From Caldifarciminota bacterium (GTDB lineage Bacteria > Hydrothermota > E44-bin80), in contig JAGMEZ010000579.1 of the NCBI GenBank assembly GCA_023127905.1, positions 1 to 5,598 of the forward strand: DNA of 5,598 nucleotides, read 5' to 3'. Below the pieces are notes generated by a model. That model was not told the origin of the DNA. It ran no database searches and saw nothing but the letters and a program-made list of their open reading frames with translations. Made by a program: the position numbers and the translations under genes. Of this stretch, positions 1 through 5,011 are shown one piece after another (within the stretch, counting starts at the first letter, position 1; each line of letters opens with the position of its first letter).

Positions 1-1111
1 TCTCTCCAATCCCGAGAATTCTTGCCGGGTTAACACTCATTTTCTCAATTAAATTATTCAATTTTAGAATACCTGTGTGAAAAAGCTCTGTACAGCAGAC
101 ACCAAGTGCTGTTTCAAGTCCAATAATGCCAAATGGTGCACTGCCAAATTCCATCTCTTTCTCAAAAAGTGCATGAGGAGCATGGTCTGTAGCAATTATA
201 TCAATTATTCCATTTTTTAACCCCTGTTTAAGTGCTTCAACATCCTCTTTTGTTCTCAAAGGCGGCTTCATCTTTAGATTCGAATCATATGTTGCCAAGC
301 AGGAAGAGTTAAGAGAAATATGGTGAGGTGTTACCTCTGAAGTAATTGGCAGACCTTTTTTCTTCGCCTCGCTGACAACATCAAGGGATTCTTTTACTGA
401 AATATGGGCAATATGCAACTTCCCTCCAACGAATTCTAACAGGGCTGTATCCCGGGCAACCATTATACTCTCTGCAATAGCCGGCATTCCCCTCAATCCT
501 AATTTTGTCGAATTAAAATCCTCATTCATCTGACCACCCTGACACAGATCCGTATCCTCCTCGTGAACAATTATCACCTTATCAACAATCTTCGAGTACT
601 CCAGTACTTTTCTCATTATGCGCGAACTGATAATTGGATGTCCATCATCGCTGAATCCCTGGCATCCCGCTTTAACCATATCATGCATTTCTGAGAGCTC
701 TTCACCTTTTTGCCCTTTCGTCACTGCTCCAATCGGGTAGACATCGACATATGCATCTTGTTCAGCTGTTTCCTTTACGAAATGAATCATTCCTGAATTA
801 TCTATTACAGGATATGTATTCGGCATTGCGGCAACTCCTGTAAACCCCCCCCTTGCTGCAGCCATTGTACCGGTTTTAATAGTCTCCTGGTCCTCTCTCC
901 CAGGTTCACGTAAATGTGTATGCATATCTATGAATCCTGGAGCAACAATAAGACCTTTAACATCAATTACTTCACCATCCTTCCCATCAAAAGATCCAAG
1001 TCCTTTAATCTTCTCTCCCTCGATTAGAATATCGGTTTTTTCATCCAAACCTTCAACGGGATCAATTACTCTTCCGTTTTTTATCACATATTTATTCTTC
1101 AGCGATTTCAC
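1..1111 (-). CDS. pyrC: Dihydroorotase, type I (3' end beyond window)
   Basis: Cyclises N-carbamoyl-L-aspartate to dihydroorotate, the third step of UMP synthesis, in the cytoplasm. Translating the minus strand gives 370 residues before the left edge; the family is about 425, so some 55 C-terminal residues are missing. The TIM-barrel amidohydrolase signature is clear: [10 protein letters not shown] (62-71) with metal ligands H64 and H66, the bridging aspartate in GFSDDG (D155), H183, H236 in HIAHIS, TPHH (261-264), and catalytic D309 in ATDHAPH. Substrate residues R68, N98 and H313 are present. The position that is usually Asn in the NPPLR motif is Lys here (K282, KMKPPLR). The GTG start at 1111 lies inside the end of pyrB (20-base overlap), 8 bases after GGAGG; a tandem GTG at 1114 is equally possible. 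No ATG is available near the N-terminus. The enzyme looks catalytically complete, unlike the inactive DHOase-like partners of some ATCases. Confidence 0.96.
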   Translation of the reverse strand, partial: MKSLKNKYVIKNGRVIDPVEGLDEKTDILIEGEKIKGLGSFDGKDGEVIDVKGLIVAPGFIDMHTHLREPGREDQETIKTGTMAAARGGFTGVAAMPNTYPVIDNSGMIHFVKETAEQDAYVDVYPIGAVTKGQKGEELSEMHDMVKAGCQGFSDDGHPIISSRIMRKVLEYSKIVDKVIIVHEEDTDLCQGGQMNEDFNSTKLGLRGMPAIAESIMVARDTALLEFVGGKLHIAHISVKESLDVVSEAKKKGLPITSEVTPHHISLNSSCLATYDSNLKMKPPLRTKEDVEALKQGLKNGIIDIIATDHAPHALFEKEMEFGSAPFGIIGLETALGVCCTELFHTGILKLNNLIEKMSVNPARILGIGE

Positions 1112-2033
1112 CACTTTTTCCTCCACTTAAAAGGTACAATATTGCCATTCTTACTGCGACTCCATTTGTTACCTGGTTAAGTATGATTGAGTGATCACCA
1201 TCTGCAACCCTCGGGTCAAGTTCAATTCCACGATTTATCGGGCCTGGATGCATAATTACCACATCTTTTTTAGCGATCTCAAGCCTTTCCGGTGTAATTC
1301 CAAAGAGTTCAATGTACTCCCTTAATGATGGTAACAAACCGCCCTTCTGTCGTTCCTTCTGAATTCTCAGAACATATATGACATCCATATCCGGTATTGC
1401 TTCATTTAGGTCATAGGTAACTTCAACATCCATATTTTCAATTTTATATGGCATGAGTGTGGGTGGACCACATAGAGATACTTCAGCTCCCATCTTCTCA
1501 AAAGCCCATATATTCGAGCGAGCAACTCTTGAATGTAAAATATCACCAACGATAAGCACCTTTTTACCCTCTATTCCTCCTAATCGTTCTTTAAGACTTA
1601 GAAGGTCAAGCAGAGCTTGAGTCGGGTGTTCATGCGTTCCATCACCTGCATTTATTACGGAAGCTTCTAACCTTTCTGCAATAAAGTGTGGAGCACCCGA
1701 CATAGAATGTCTCATTACAACAAAATCAATCTTCATTGCTTCCAAGTTTCTGGCTGTATCAAGTAGGGTCTCACCTTTAAGCACACTCGATGAAGAGCTT
1801 GATAGATTGAAGGAATCGGCTGAGAGCCTTTTTTCAGCAAGTGCAAACGATGCAAGTGTTCTTGTACTTGCCTCAAAAAAAAGATTTACTACAGTTTTAC
1901 CTCTCAAGTATGGTACCTTTCGAATTGCACGTTCAGAAATCTCCTTCATTGATTCCGCTGTTTCAAGGATAATTTCTATCTCTTCTCTTGAAAGTTCTTC
2001 AATCCCAAGCAAGTCTTTCCGTTTAAGCTCCAT
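1092..2033 (-). CDS. pyrB: Aspartate carbamoyltransferase catalytic subunit
   Basis: Joins carbamoyl phosphate and L-aspartate to form N-carbamoyl-L-aspartate, the committed step of pyrimidine synthesis. The 313 residues match the usual catalytic chain. Visible motifs: FFEASTRT (52-59) for carbamoyl phosphate, SVLKGETL with K86 (the Lys donated by a neighbouring subunit), MRH (107-109), HEHPTQ with H136 and Q139, GDILHSR with R169, LRIQKER with R223 and Q225 for aspartate, and HPGPINRG (262-269). The phosphate motif ends STRTL, where STRTR is usual, and the following SFE is SFA; all directly catalytic residues known from the E. coli enzyme are kept. The ATG at 2033 follows GGAGG (2044-2040) by 6 bases and overlaps the end of pyrR by 11 bases. 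No pyrI-like regulatory gene is seen in the window; expression control is through the PyrR leader. The HPGPINRG form is typical of the Bacillus/Aquifex type, some of which assemble with dihydroorotase; such a complex here is only possible. Confidence 0.97.
   Translation of the reverse strand: MELKRKDLLGIEELSREEIEIILETAESMKEISERAIRKVPYLRGKTVVNLFFEASTRTLASFALAEKRLSADSFNLSSSSSSVLKGETLLDTARNLEAMKIDFVVMRHSMSGAPHFIAERLEASVINAGDGTHEHPTQALLDLLSLKERLGGIEGKKVLIVGDILHSRVARSNIWAFEKMGAEVSLCGPPTLMPYKIENMDVEVTYDLNEAIPDMDVIYVLRIQKERQKGGLLPSLREYIELFGITPERLEIAKKDVVIMHPGPINRGIELDPRVADGDHSIILNQVTNGVAVRMAILYLLSGGKSGEIAEE
1120..1124 (-). promoter_or_regulatory. Shine-Dalgarno for pyrC inside pyrB
   Basis: GGAGG on the minus strand, within the last codons of pyrB. 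It stands 5 bases before a GTG at 1114 and 8 before the in-frame GTG at 1111, so it decides that pyrC begins with GTG and overlaps pyrB. The arrangement fits translational coupling, which is inferred. Confidence 0.7.
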
Positions 2034-2577
2034 CTTTTACCTCCCTGAGAATGACCCTATCTTCTCCATCTACTTCCTTAATCTTAACATCTACAAGTTC
2101 ATTATCCGAAGTAGGAACATTCTTTCCGATATAATCGGGCCTTATCGGAAGTTCTCTATGTCCTCTATCAACAAGAACCGCAAGTTGAATCTCTTTTGGC
2201 CTACCAAAATCTATAATTTCATCAAGTGCAGCCCTTACTGTCCTTCCTGTATAAAGCACATCATCGACAAGTACAACGATTTTTCCCGAAACATTAAATG
2301 GTATCTCTGTTTTCCCCACTACAGGCATATAATCTATACTTGTGAAATCATCTCTGTAAAGCGTTATGTCAAGAACGCCGATTGGGACATCAACCGATTC
2401 AATCATTTTAATTTGATCCTTGATTCTTTTAGCAAAGACATCTCCACGGGCGCGTATTCCAATTATTACAAGGTTTTCTGCGCCCTTATTTCTCTCAAGT
2501 ATTTCATGGGAAATCCTCGCAATTGCTCTTTTTATTTGAATTTCATCCATAACTGTCCCTTTTTCTTTTATAGTCAC
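2023..2577 (-). CDS. pyrR: PyrR: pyr operon RNA-binding attenuation regulator / uracil phosphoribosyltransferase
   Basis: Binds pyr mRNA when UMP/UTP is plentiful and promotes termination in the leader; many family members also convert uracil plus PRPP to UMP. The 184 residues match the family (about 180). The type I phosphoribosyltransferase PRPP loop is [18 protein letters not shown] (102-119); other family blocks are [11 protein letters not shown] (22-32), [10 protein letters not shown] (40-49) and [20 protein letters not shown] (134-153). The GTG start at 2577 is chosen over the ATG at 2550 because AGGAGGG lies just upstream and because residues [15 protein letters not shown] align with the Bacillus N-terminus; the ATG would remove that. 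It is the first gene after an attenuator with a recognisable PyrR site, so the regulation is autogenous, as in B. subtilis. Its stop overlaps the pyrB start. Confidence 0.97.
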   Translation of the reverse strand: MTIKEKGTVMDEIQIKRAIARISHEILERNKGAENLVIIGIRARGDVFAKRIKDQIKMIESVDVPIGVLDITLYRDDFTSIDYMPVVGKTEIPFNVSGKIVVLVDDVLYTGRTVRAALDEIIDFGRPKEIQLAVLVDRGHRELPIRPDYIGKNVPTSDNELVDVKIKEVDGEDRVILREVKDGA

Positions 2578-2580
2578 ACA

Positions 2581-2587
2581 CCCTCCT
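2581..2587 (-). promoter_or_regulatory. Shine-Dalgarno that sets the GTG start of pyrR
   Basis: The minus strand reads AGGAGGG, then TGT, then the GTG at 2577. The spacing is short (3 to 4 bases) but the match to the anti-SD is strong. The alternative ATG at 2550 has only a weak AAGGGA upstream. Confidence 0.65.
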
Positions 2588-2600
2588 TTCTTTATAATTC

Positions 2601-2661
2601 AATTGTCATTGCGAGTCTTTTCTCTTACTCACTACCGAAGCAATCTCATTGTTTTTCAATT
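2601..2661. repeat. Dispersed intergenic palindromic repeat of the GTCATTGCGAG…GAAGCAATCTC type
   Basis: The plus strand has GTCATTGCGAG at 2605-2615 and CGAAGCAATCTCATTG at 2636-2651. ATTGC (2609-2613 with its G) and GCAAT face each other, and outer arms AATTG (2601-2605) and CAATT (2657-2661) also pair. An inner hairpin is possible between GCGAGT (2611-2616) and ACTCAC (2627-2632), counting one G-U pair in RNA. These end sequences resemble a short non-coding repeat seen between genes in many copies in diverse bacteria, recalled from general knowledge and not searched here. It lies downstream of the attenuator and upstream of the pyrR ribosome-binding site, so it is transcribed only on read-through. 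Its copy number in this genome cannot be seen. Confidence 0.6.
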
Positions 2662-2686
2662 AGCTGAAATGTTTTTATGGATATTT

Positions 2687-2713
2687 AAAAAAAATCCTGA
2701 CGTTTATGTCAGG
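2687..2713 (-). terminator. Rho-independent terminator (attenuator) in the pyr leader
   Basis: On the minus strand CCTGAC and GTCAGG form a perfect 6-bp stem around the loop ATAAAC, followed by A and eight Ts. The U-run is on the pyr side only, so it acts on the leftward transcript. It lies about 80 bases after the predicted transcription start and about 110 bases before pyrR, the expected place for the regulated terminator of PyrR attenuation. Confidence 0.9.
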
Positions 2714-2744
2714 TTAGATGATTCATATCTTTCTTTTCATGTAC

Positions 2745-2782
2745 ACCTCCCTTTCCAGCCTCACAGGACCAGATTAAAGGTT
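2745..2782 (-). promoter_or_regulatory. PyrR-binding stem-loop (anti-antiterminator) in the pyr leader
   Basis: The minus strand reads CCTTTAATC, then TGGTCCTGTGAGGCTGG, then AAAGGGAGG. CCTTT (2780-2776) pairs with AAAGG (2754-2750) as the lower stem. The top holds GGUCC-UGUGA-GGCU, which fits the known PyrR site consensus ARUCCNGNGAGGYU except that G replaces the first A (a G-U pair replaces A-U). The purine-rich AAAGGGAGG on the 3' side is also typical. PyrR bound to UMP or UTP should stabilise this fold and so allow the downstream terminator to form. A competing antiterminator must exist; one weak candidate is UGUGAGG (2765-2759) with CCUGACA (2713-2707), 6 of 7 paired, but I could not settle it. 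Confidence 0.88.
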
Positions 2783-2798
2783 AACTGTTATTTCTTAT

Positions 2799-2827
2799 TC
2801 TATACCACAAATCTTTTAATATGTCAA
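2799..2827 (-). promoter_or_regulatory. pyr operon promoter (sigma70 type, extended -10)
   Basis: On the minus strand TTGACA (2827-2822), a 17-base spacer and TATAGA (2804-2799), with TG one base upstream of the -10 (TGGTATAGA). An overlapping TAGAAT (2802-2797) would give a 19-base spacer. Transcription should start near 2792, giving a leader of about 215 bases before pyrR that includes the PyrR site and the attenuator. Confidence 0.8.
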
Positions 2828-2874
2828 GATTTTTTTAAAATGTTTTTAAAAATCAGAAATTTCTAAAATAATAC
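2828..2874. other. AT-rich spacer between divergent promoters, with small palindromes
   Basis: The spacer between the two -35 boxes is almost all A and T. It includes GATTTTT (2828-2834) mirrored by AAAAATC (2848-2854), and the perfect palindrome AGAAATTTCT (2855-2864) ending 10 bases before the plus-strand -35. The A/T tracts could act as UP elements for both promoters, and the palindrome could be an operator for the ribbon-helix-helix antitoxin; both are inference. No gene is seen in this stretch. Confidence 0.4.
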
Positions 2875-2902
2875 TTGACATATCCCCGTTTTGTCTTATA
2901 AT
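2875..2902 (+). promoter_or_regulatory. Consensus sigma70 promoter for the toxin-antitoxin pair
   Basis: TTGACA (2875-2880), a 16-base spacer and TATAAT (2897-2902): both hexamers are perfect. Transcription should begin near 2909, which leaves a usable leader for the ATG at 2939 but almost none for the ATG at 2915. No terminator is visible before the flippase, so the promoter may also feed the downstream polysaccharide genes. Confidence 0.88.
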
Positions 2903-2927
2903 TAGTATGATGATATGGTAGTACAAA

Positions 2928-2937
2928 AAGGAGGAGG
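2928..2937 (+). promoter_or_regulatory. Shine-Dalgarno that sets the antitoxin start
   Basis: AAGGAGGAGG ends one base before the ATG at 2939; the first GGAGG (2930-2934) is 4 bases from it. This strong site lies inside the reading frame that would start at the ATG at 2915, and no SD precedes that ATG. Confidence 0.7.
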
Positions 2938-2938
2938 T

Positions 2939-3172
2939 ATGCCTAAAACTAAGATTACAATAAGTATTAATGAAGATTTCCTCAATGAGCTCGATAAAAT
3001 TGCTAAATTACAGCAAACAAATCGGAGTAAACTTATCGATGAAGCACTAAAAGTTTGGGAGAAAGAAAGGATTGAAGCTGAGCTAAAACAAGGTTATCTG
3101 GCTATGGCAAAGGAGGATAAGAAAATTGCTGAAGAGAATTTAAAGATTATTAGGGAGACATTAAATGAATAA
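2939..3172 (+). CDS. Ribbon-helix-helix antitoxin of a MazF-type module
   Basis: Likely the labile antitoxin that neutralises the following MazF ribonuclease and represses its own promoter. The 77 residues show the ribbon-helix-helix (CopG/Arc/MetJ) order: a beta strand KTKITISI near the N-terminus, helix A around NEDFLNELDKIAKLQ, a turn at TNRS, and helix B RSKLIDEALKVWEKERIE. A charged, Lys/Glu-rich C-terminal half follows (about residues 42-77), as expected for the toxin-binding tail. It is not the AbrB-fold of E. coli MazE. The start at 2939 is preferred over an in-frame ATG at 2915 because AAGGAGGAGG lies directly before it and because 2915 is only a few bases from the predicted transcription start. 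It overlaps the toxin gene by 8 bases (ATGAATAA), implying coupled translation. Confidence 0.88.
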   Translation: MPKTKITISINEDFLNELDKIAKLQQTNRSKLIDEALKVWEKERIEAELKQGYLAMAKEDKKIAEENLKIIRETLNE

Positions 3173-3509
3173 TAATTTCCCCAAACGTGGTGAGCTCTGG
3201 TTGGTAAATTTTAATCCTGGAAGGAGTAGAGAACAAAAGGGTATTCGTCCTGCCCTGATTATTCAAAATAATATTGGCAATCAGTACGCTGGAACTACAA
3301 TAGTTTCAGCAATAACTACAACTATAAAAATCTATCCTGTCACTGTATTACTACCATCTGAGGTTACTAGTTTACCTAAAAATTCAATGGCTAATCTTGC
3401 ACAAATTTTGACTATTGATAAAACACGACTCCAAAAGAAATTTGGAAAACTAAATAAAAAATTAATGACTAAAGTAGATAAAGCAATAAGAATCAGCCTT
3501 GCTATTTGA
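3165..3509 (+). CDS. mazF: MazF/PemK-family mRNA interferase toxin
   Basis: An endoribonuclease that cleaves mRNA at short sequence motifs and halts growth when the antitoxin is lost. The 114 residues match the family (about 110-120). Family landmarks in order: KRGELWLVNFNP (7-18), the loop and basic patch REQKGIRPALI with R28 (the usual catalytic Arg), TTIVSAITT with T51 (the usual catalytic Thr), the VTVLLP strand (59-64), and NSMANLAQILTIDKTRL (73-89), equivalent to the conserved SVVNLDQIRTIDKxRL-like block. Both catalytic positions are intact, so the toxin is predicted to be active. The cleavage motif cannot be read from sequence. It overlaps the antitoxin by 8 bases. The module lies between a pyrimidine operon and polysaccharide genes, a typical accessory location. 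Confidence 0.94.
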   Translation: MNNNFPKRGELWLVNFNPGRSREQKGIRPALIIQNNIGNQYAGTTIVSAITTTIKIYPVTVLLPSEVTSLPKNSMANLAQILTIDKTRLQKKFGKLNKKLMTKVDKAIRISLAI

Positions 3510-3580
3510 AACCTTTTGTTCTTCGCGAAGCTGACTCTACACTTTATGATTTAATAAAATCTGTTGAAAAGGAGATTTAG
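3506..3580 (+). pseudogene. Possible C-terminal remnant of a lost gene upstream of the flippase
   Basis: The frame overlapping the mazF stop reads LKPFVLREADSTLYDLIK then SVEKEI, ending at TAG (3578-3580). It is open only back to a stop at 3479-3481 and has no start, so it is not an intact gene. Its composition (acidic and basic residues alternating with aliphatics) looks protein-like, and the PFVL…S…IK pattern loosely recalls the C-terminus of some ParA/MinD-like ATPases, which is only a resemblance. AAGGAG (3569-3574), the likely Shine-Dalgarno of the flippase, lies in its last codons, as is common where one operon gene ends at the next. It could equally be chance. The perfect palindrome CTTCGCGAAG (3521-3530) lies within it. 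Confidence 0.22.
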
Positions 3581-3615
3581 AAAGTCTTATGTCTTTGGTC
3601 TCAAGTCTAATGTCT
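3581..3615 (+). repeat. Five tandem degenerate heptamers (NNNGTCT) across the flippase start
   Basis: The units are AAAGTCT, TATGTCT, TTGGTCT, CAAGTCT and AATGTCT, back to back with no gaps. GTCT is invariant and the first three bases vary with A/T preference. Units 2 and 5 each contain an ATG (3589 and 3610), 21 bases apart and therefore in the same frame; AAGTCTTATGTCT and AAGTCTAATGTCT differ at one base. The array starts just after the last stop of the preceding frame. Change in unit number would alter the distance from the Shine-Dalgarno and the frame of the first ATG. Confidence 0.75.
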
Positions 3616-5010
3616 AAAATTAAATATATTTCTCGCCCTGTTAAAAATTTCTTCTTTCTTATTATTGGCAATGGAATCAGATGGATATTGAGCTTTTTTG
3701 TAACCGTTTACCTTGCAAGGGTTCTCGGAGCTTCAGGTTTTGGAAAGATAAGTTTTGCCTTCTCCATCTTTGCATATGGTGTCCTGTTAAGCGACCTCGG
3801 ACTAACAATTCTTGGAATACGGGAAGTTGCAAGGAAAAAGAATAATATTGATGAATTAGCTTCCAATATTTTAAGTTTACGCCTAATCCTTGCACTCATC
3901 TCTTTTTTCCTTCTTCTCCTATTCAGTCTTCTCGTTCCCCTTCACAGAGATACAAAGGTCTTGCTAATTCTTTATTCCTTCTCCATATTTTTCTATGCAT
4001 TTTATCTCGACTGGTTCTTCAGAGGACGAGAAAGAATGGCAAACATTGCTGCAGCATCCATCATCACACAGATTATTTATGTTATTCTCGTCTTCACCTT
4101 TGTAAATCAAGCAAATGACATAATACGGATTCCTTTTCTCTGGTTTATCGGGATTGGAGCAGGAACAATCTTTTTGTTTGCAATCTTTTACTTTTCTAAA
4201 CATCATTTCAGATTCCGTTTAGATTTTTCACTTTTAAAGCTCTCCGTTCCTGTTGGAATTGCCGCAATAATGAATCAGGTATACTTTCATTTTGACCTTA
4301 TTACTATTGGGCTTATAAAAGGTGAATCTGATGTCGGGCTGTACAATGCGGGATTTAAGCTTGTCACCTTTCTTCTCTCAGTTGATACAGCATTTGCATG
4401 GGTCTACTTTCCAATGGTATCTCGATTCTTTGTTGAATCTAAGGAAAAACTAAAATTACTTGTTTTTTCAGGAACAAAACTTATTTTACTGTTTGCAGTA
4501 CCTCTTGCTTTCGGTGGAACACTACTTGCTGGAAGAGTAATCCACCTTATTTACGGAGAGCAATTCACCGGAGCTTCAGATGCCTTCAGAATTCTCATCT
4601 GGGCTATTCCTTTAACAAGCATTCAAACTATTTTCGCGTTCGGACTTTTAGGTTGCAATCTTGAAAAAAAATATACGCTTGGTATGGTCATTGGAACACT
4701 CATTAATATCATTCTGAACCTTCTCCTGATCCCTTTGCTTGGGATAAAAGGAGCTGCAGCAGCTACAATAATCTCTGAAATTGTAATGCTCACCGCTATG
4801 TTTTTCTGGTTCAAGAAAATTCTCTATGTTCCTTTCTTAAAATATTCAATAAAACCATTAGCAGCAACTATTGTAATGCTAATAATTATGCTCCTTTTAT
4901 GGAAAATCCCCACAGTTTACCTGATAATTTGTGCAGCTTTTGTATATTTATTAGTACTATGGTTTTTAAAAGGAATAACGAAAGCGGATCTGAAACTCTT
5001 AAGAGGATGA
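3589..5010 (+). CDS. Wzx-type polysaccharide flippase (MOP superfamily)
   Basis: Integral membrane protein expected to move lipid-linked oligosaccharide repeat units across the inner membrane for O-antigen, capsule or exopolysaccharide. The 473 residues contain about 14 hydrophobic segments, roughly at 20-42, 50-75, 95-116, 122-142, 158-175, 180-202, 217-240, 255-277, 291-312, 332-355, 365-385, 388-408, 420-438 and 441-460. The family signature near the N-terminus is VYLARVLGASGFGKISFAF (40-58); FRGRERM (144-150) and the LGIKGAAAATIISE stretch (384-397) are also typical. The start is uncertain. The ATG at 3589 is 14 bases from GGAG (3571-3574), and the in-frame ATG at 3610 (MSKIKYISRPVKN) would give a more family-like N-terminus; both lie in a heptamer array. 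The next gene begins 1 base after the stop, so the two are surely cotranscribed. The substrate cannot be inferred. Confidence 0.93.
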   Translation: MSLVSSLMSKIKYISRPVKNFFFLIIGNGIRWILSFFVTVYLARVLGASGFGKISFAFSIFAYGVLLSDLGLTILGIREVARKKNNIDELASNILSLRLILALISFFLLLLFSLLVPLHRDTKVLLILYSFSIFFYAFYLDWFFRGRERMANIAAASIITQIIYVILVFTFVNQANDIIRIPFLWFIGIGAGTIFLFAIFYFSKHHFRFRLDFSLLKLSVPVGIAAIMNQVYFHFDLITIGLIKGESDVGLYNAGFKLVTFLLSVDTAFAWVYFPMVSRFFVESKEKLKLLVFSGTKLILLFAVPLAFGGTLLAGRVIHLIYGEQFTGASDAFRILIWAIPLTSIQTIFAFGLLGCNLEKKYTLGMVIGTLINIILNLLLIPLLGIKGAAAATIISEIVMLTAMFFWFKKILYVPFLKYSIKPLAATIVMLIIMLLLWKIPTVYLIICAAFVYLLVLWFLKGITKADLKLLRG

Positions 5011-5011
5011 T

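Noticed and set aside
930..1130. A 66-codon plus-strand frame opposite the start of pyrC
   Set aside because: It is antisense to conserved pyrC and to the pyrB end. The Ser/Pro/Phe-rich translation is typical of a reverse-strand shadow.
1807..2667. A 286-codon open frame on the plus strand
   Set aside because: It lies wholly opposite pyrB, pyrR and the pyr leader, which have unmistakable family motifs. Its translation is Ser/Ile/Phe/Tyr-rich with no recognisable domain, as expected of an antisense shadow.
2603..2866. An 87-codon plus-strand frame in the pyr leader
   Set aside because: It runs through the palindromic repeat, terminator, PyrR site and promoter of the opposite strand. It has no Shine-Dalgarno and its translation looks like low-complexity AT-rich DNA.
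2915..2938. An upstream ATG at 2915 as the antitoxin start
   Set aside because: It is only about 6 bases from the predicted transcription start and has no Shine-Dalgarno. The added residues MVVQKGGG merely translate the ribosome-binding site of the ATG at 2939.
3521..3530. Palindrome CTTCGCGAAG as a terminator for mazF
   Set aside because: The 10-base palindrome leaves no loop when fully paired and has no U-run after it. The flanking bases do not extend the stem.
3517..3550. A promoter before the flippase with TATGAT (3545-3550) as -10
   Set aside because: No acceptable -35 hexamer is found 16 to 18 bases upstream (TTCGCG at 17), so it is not supported.
3677..4206. Three short minus-strand frames opposite the flippase
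   Set aside because: They are antisense to a gene with clear membrane segments and family motifs, have no ribosome-binding sites, and overlap one another.
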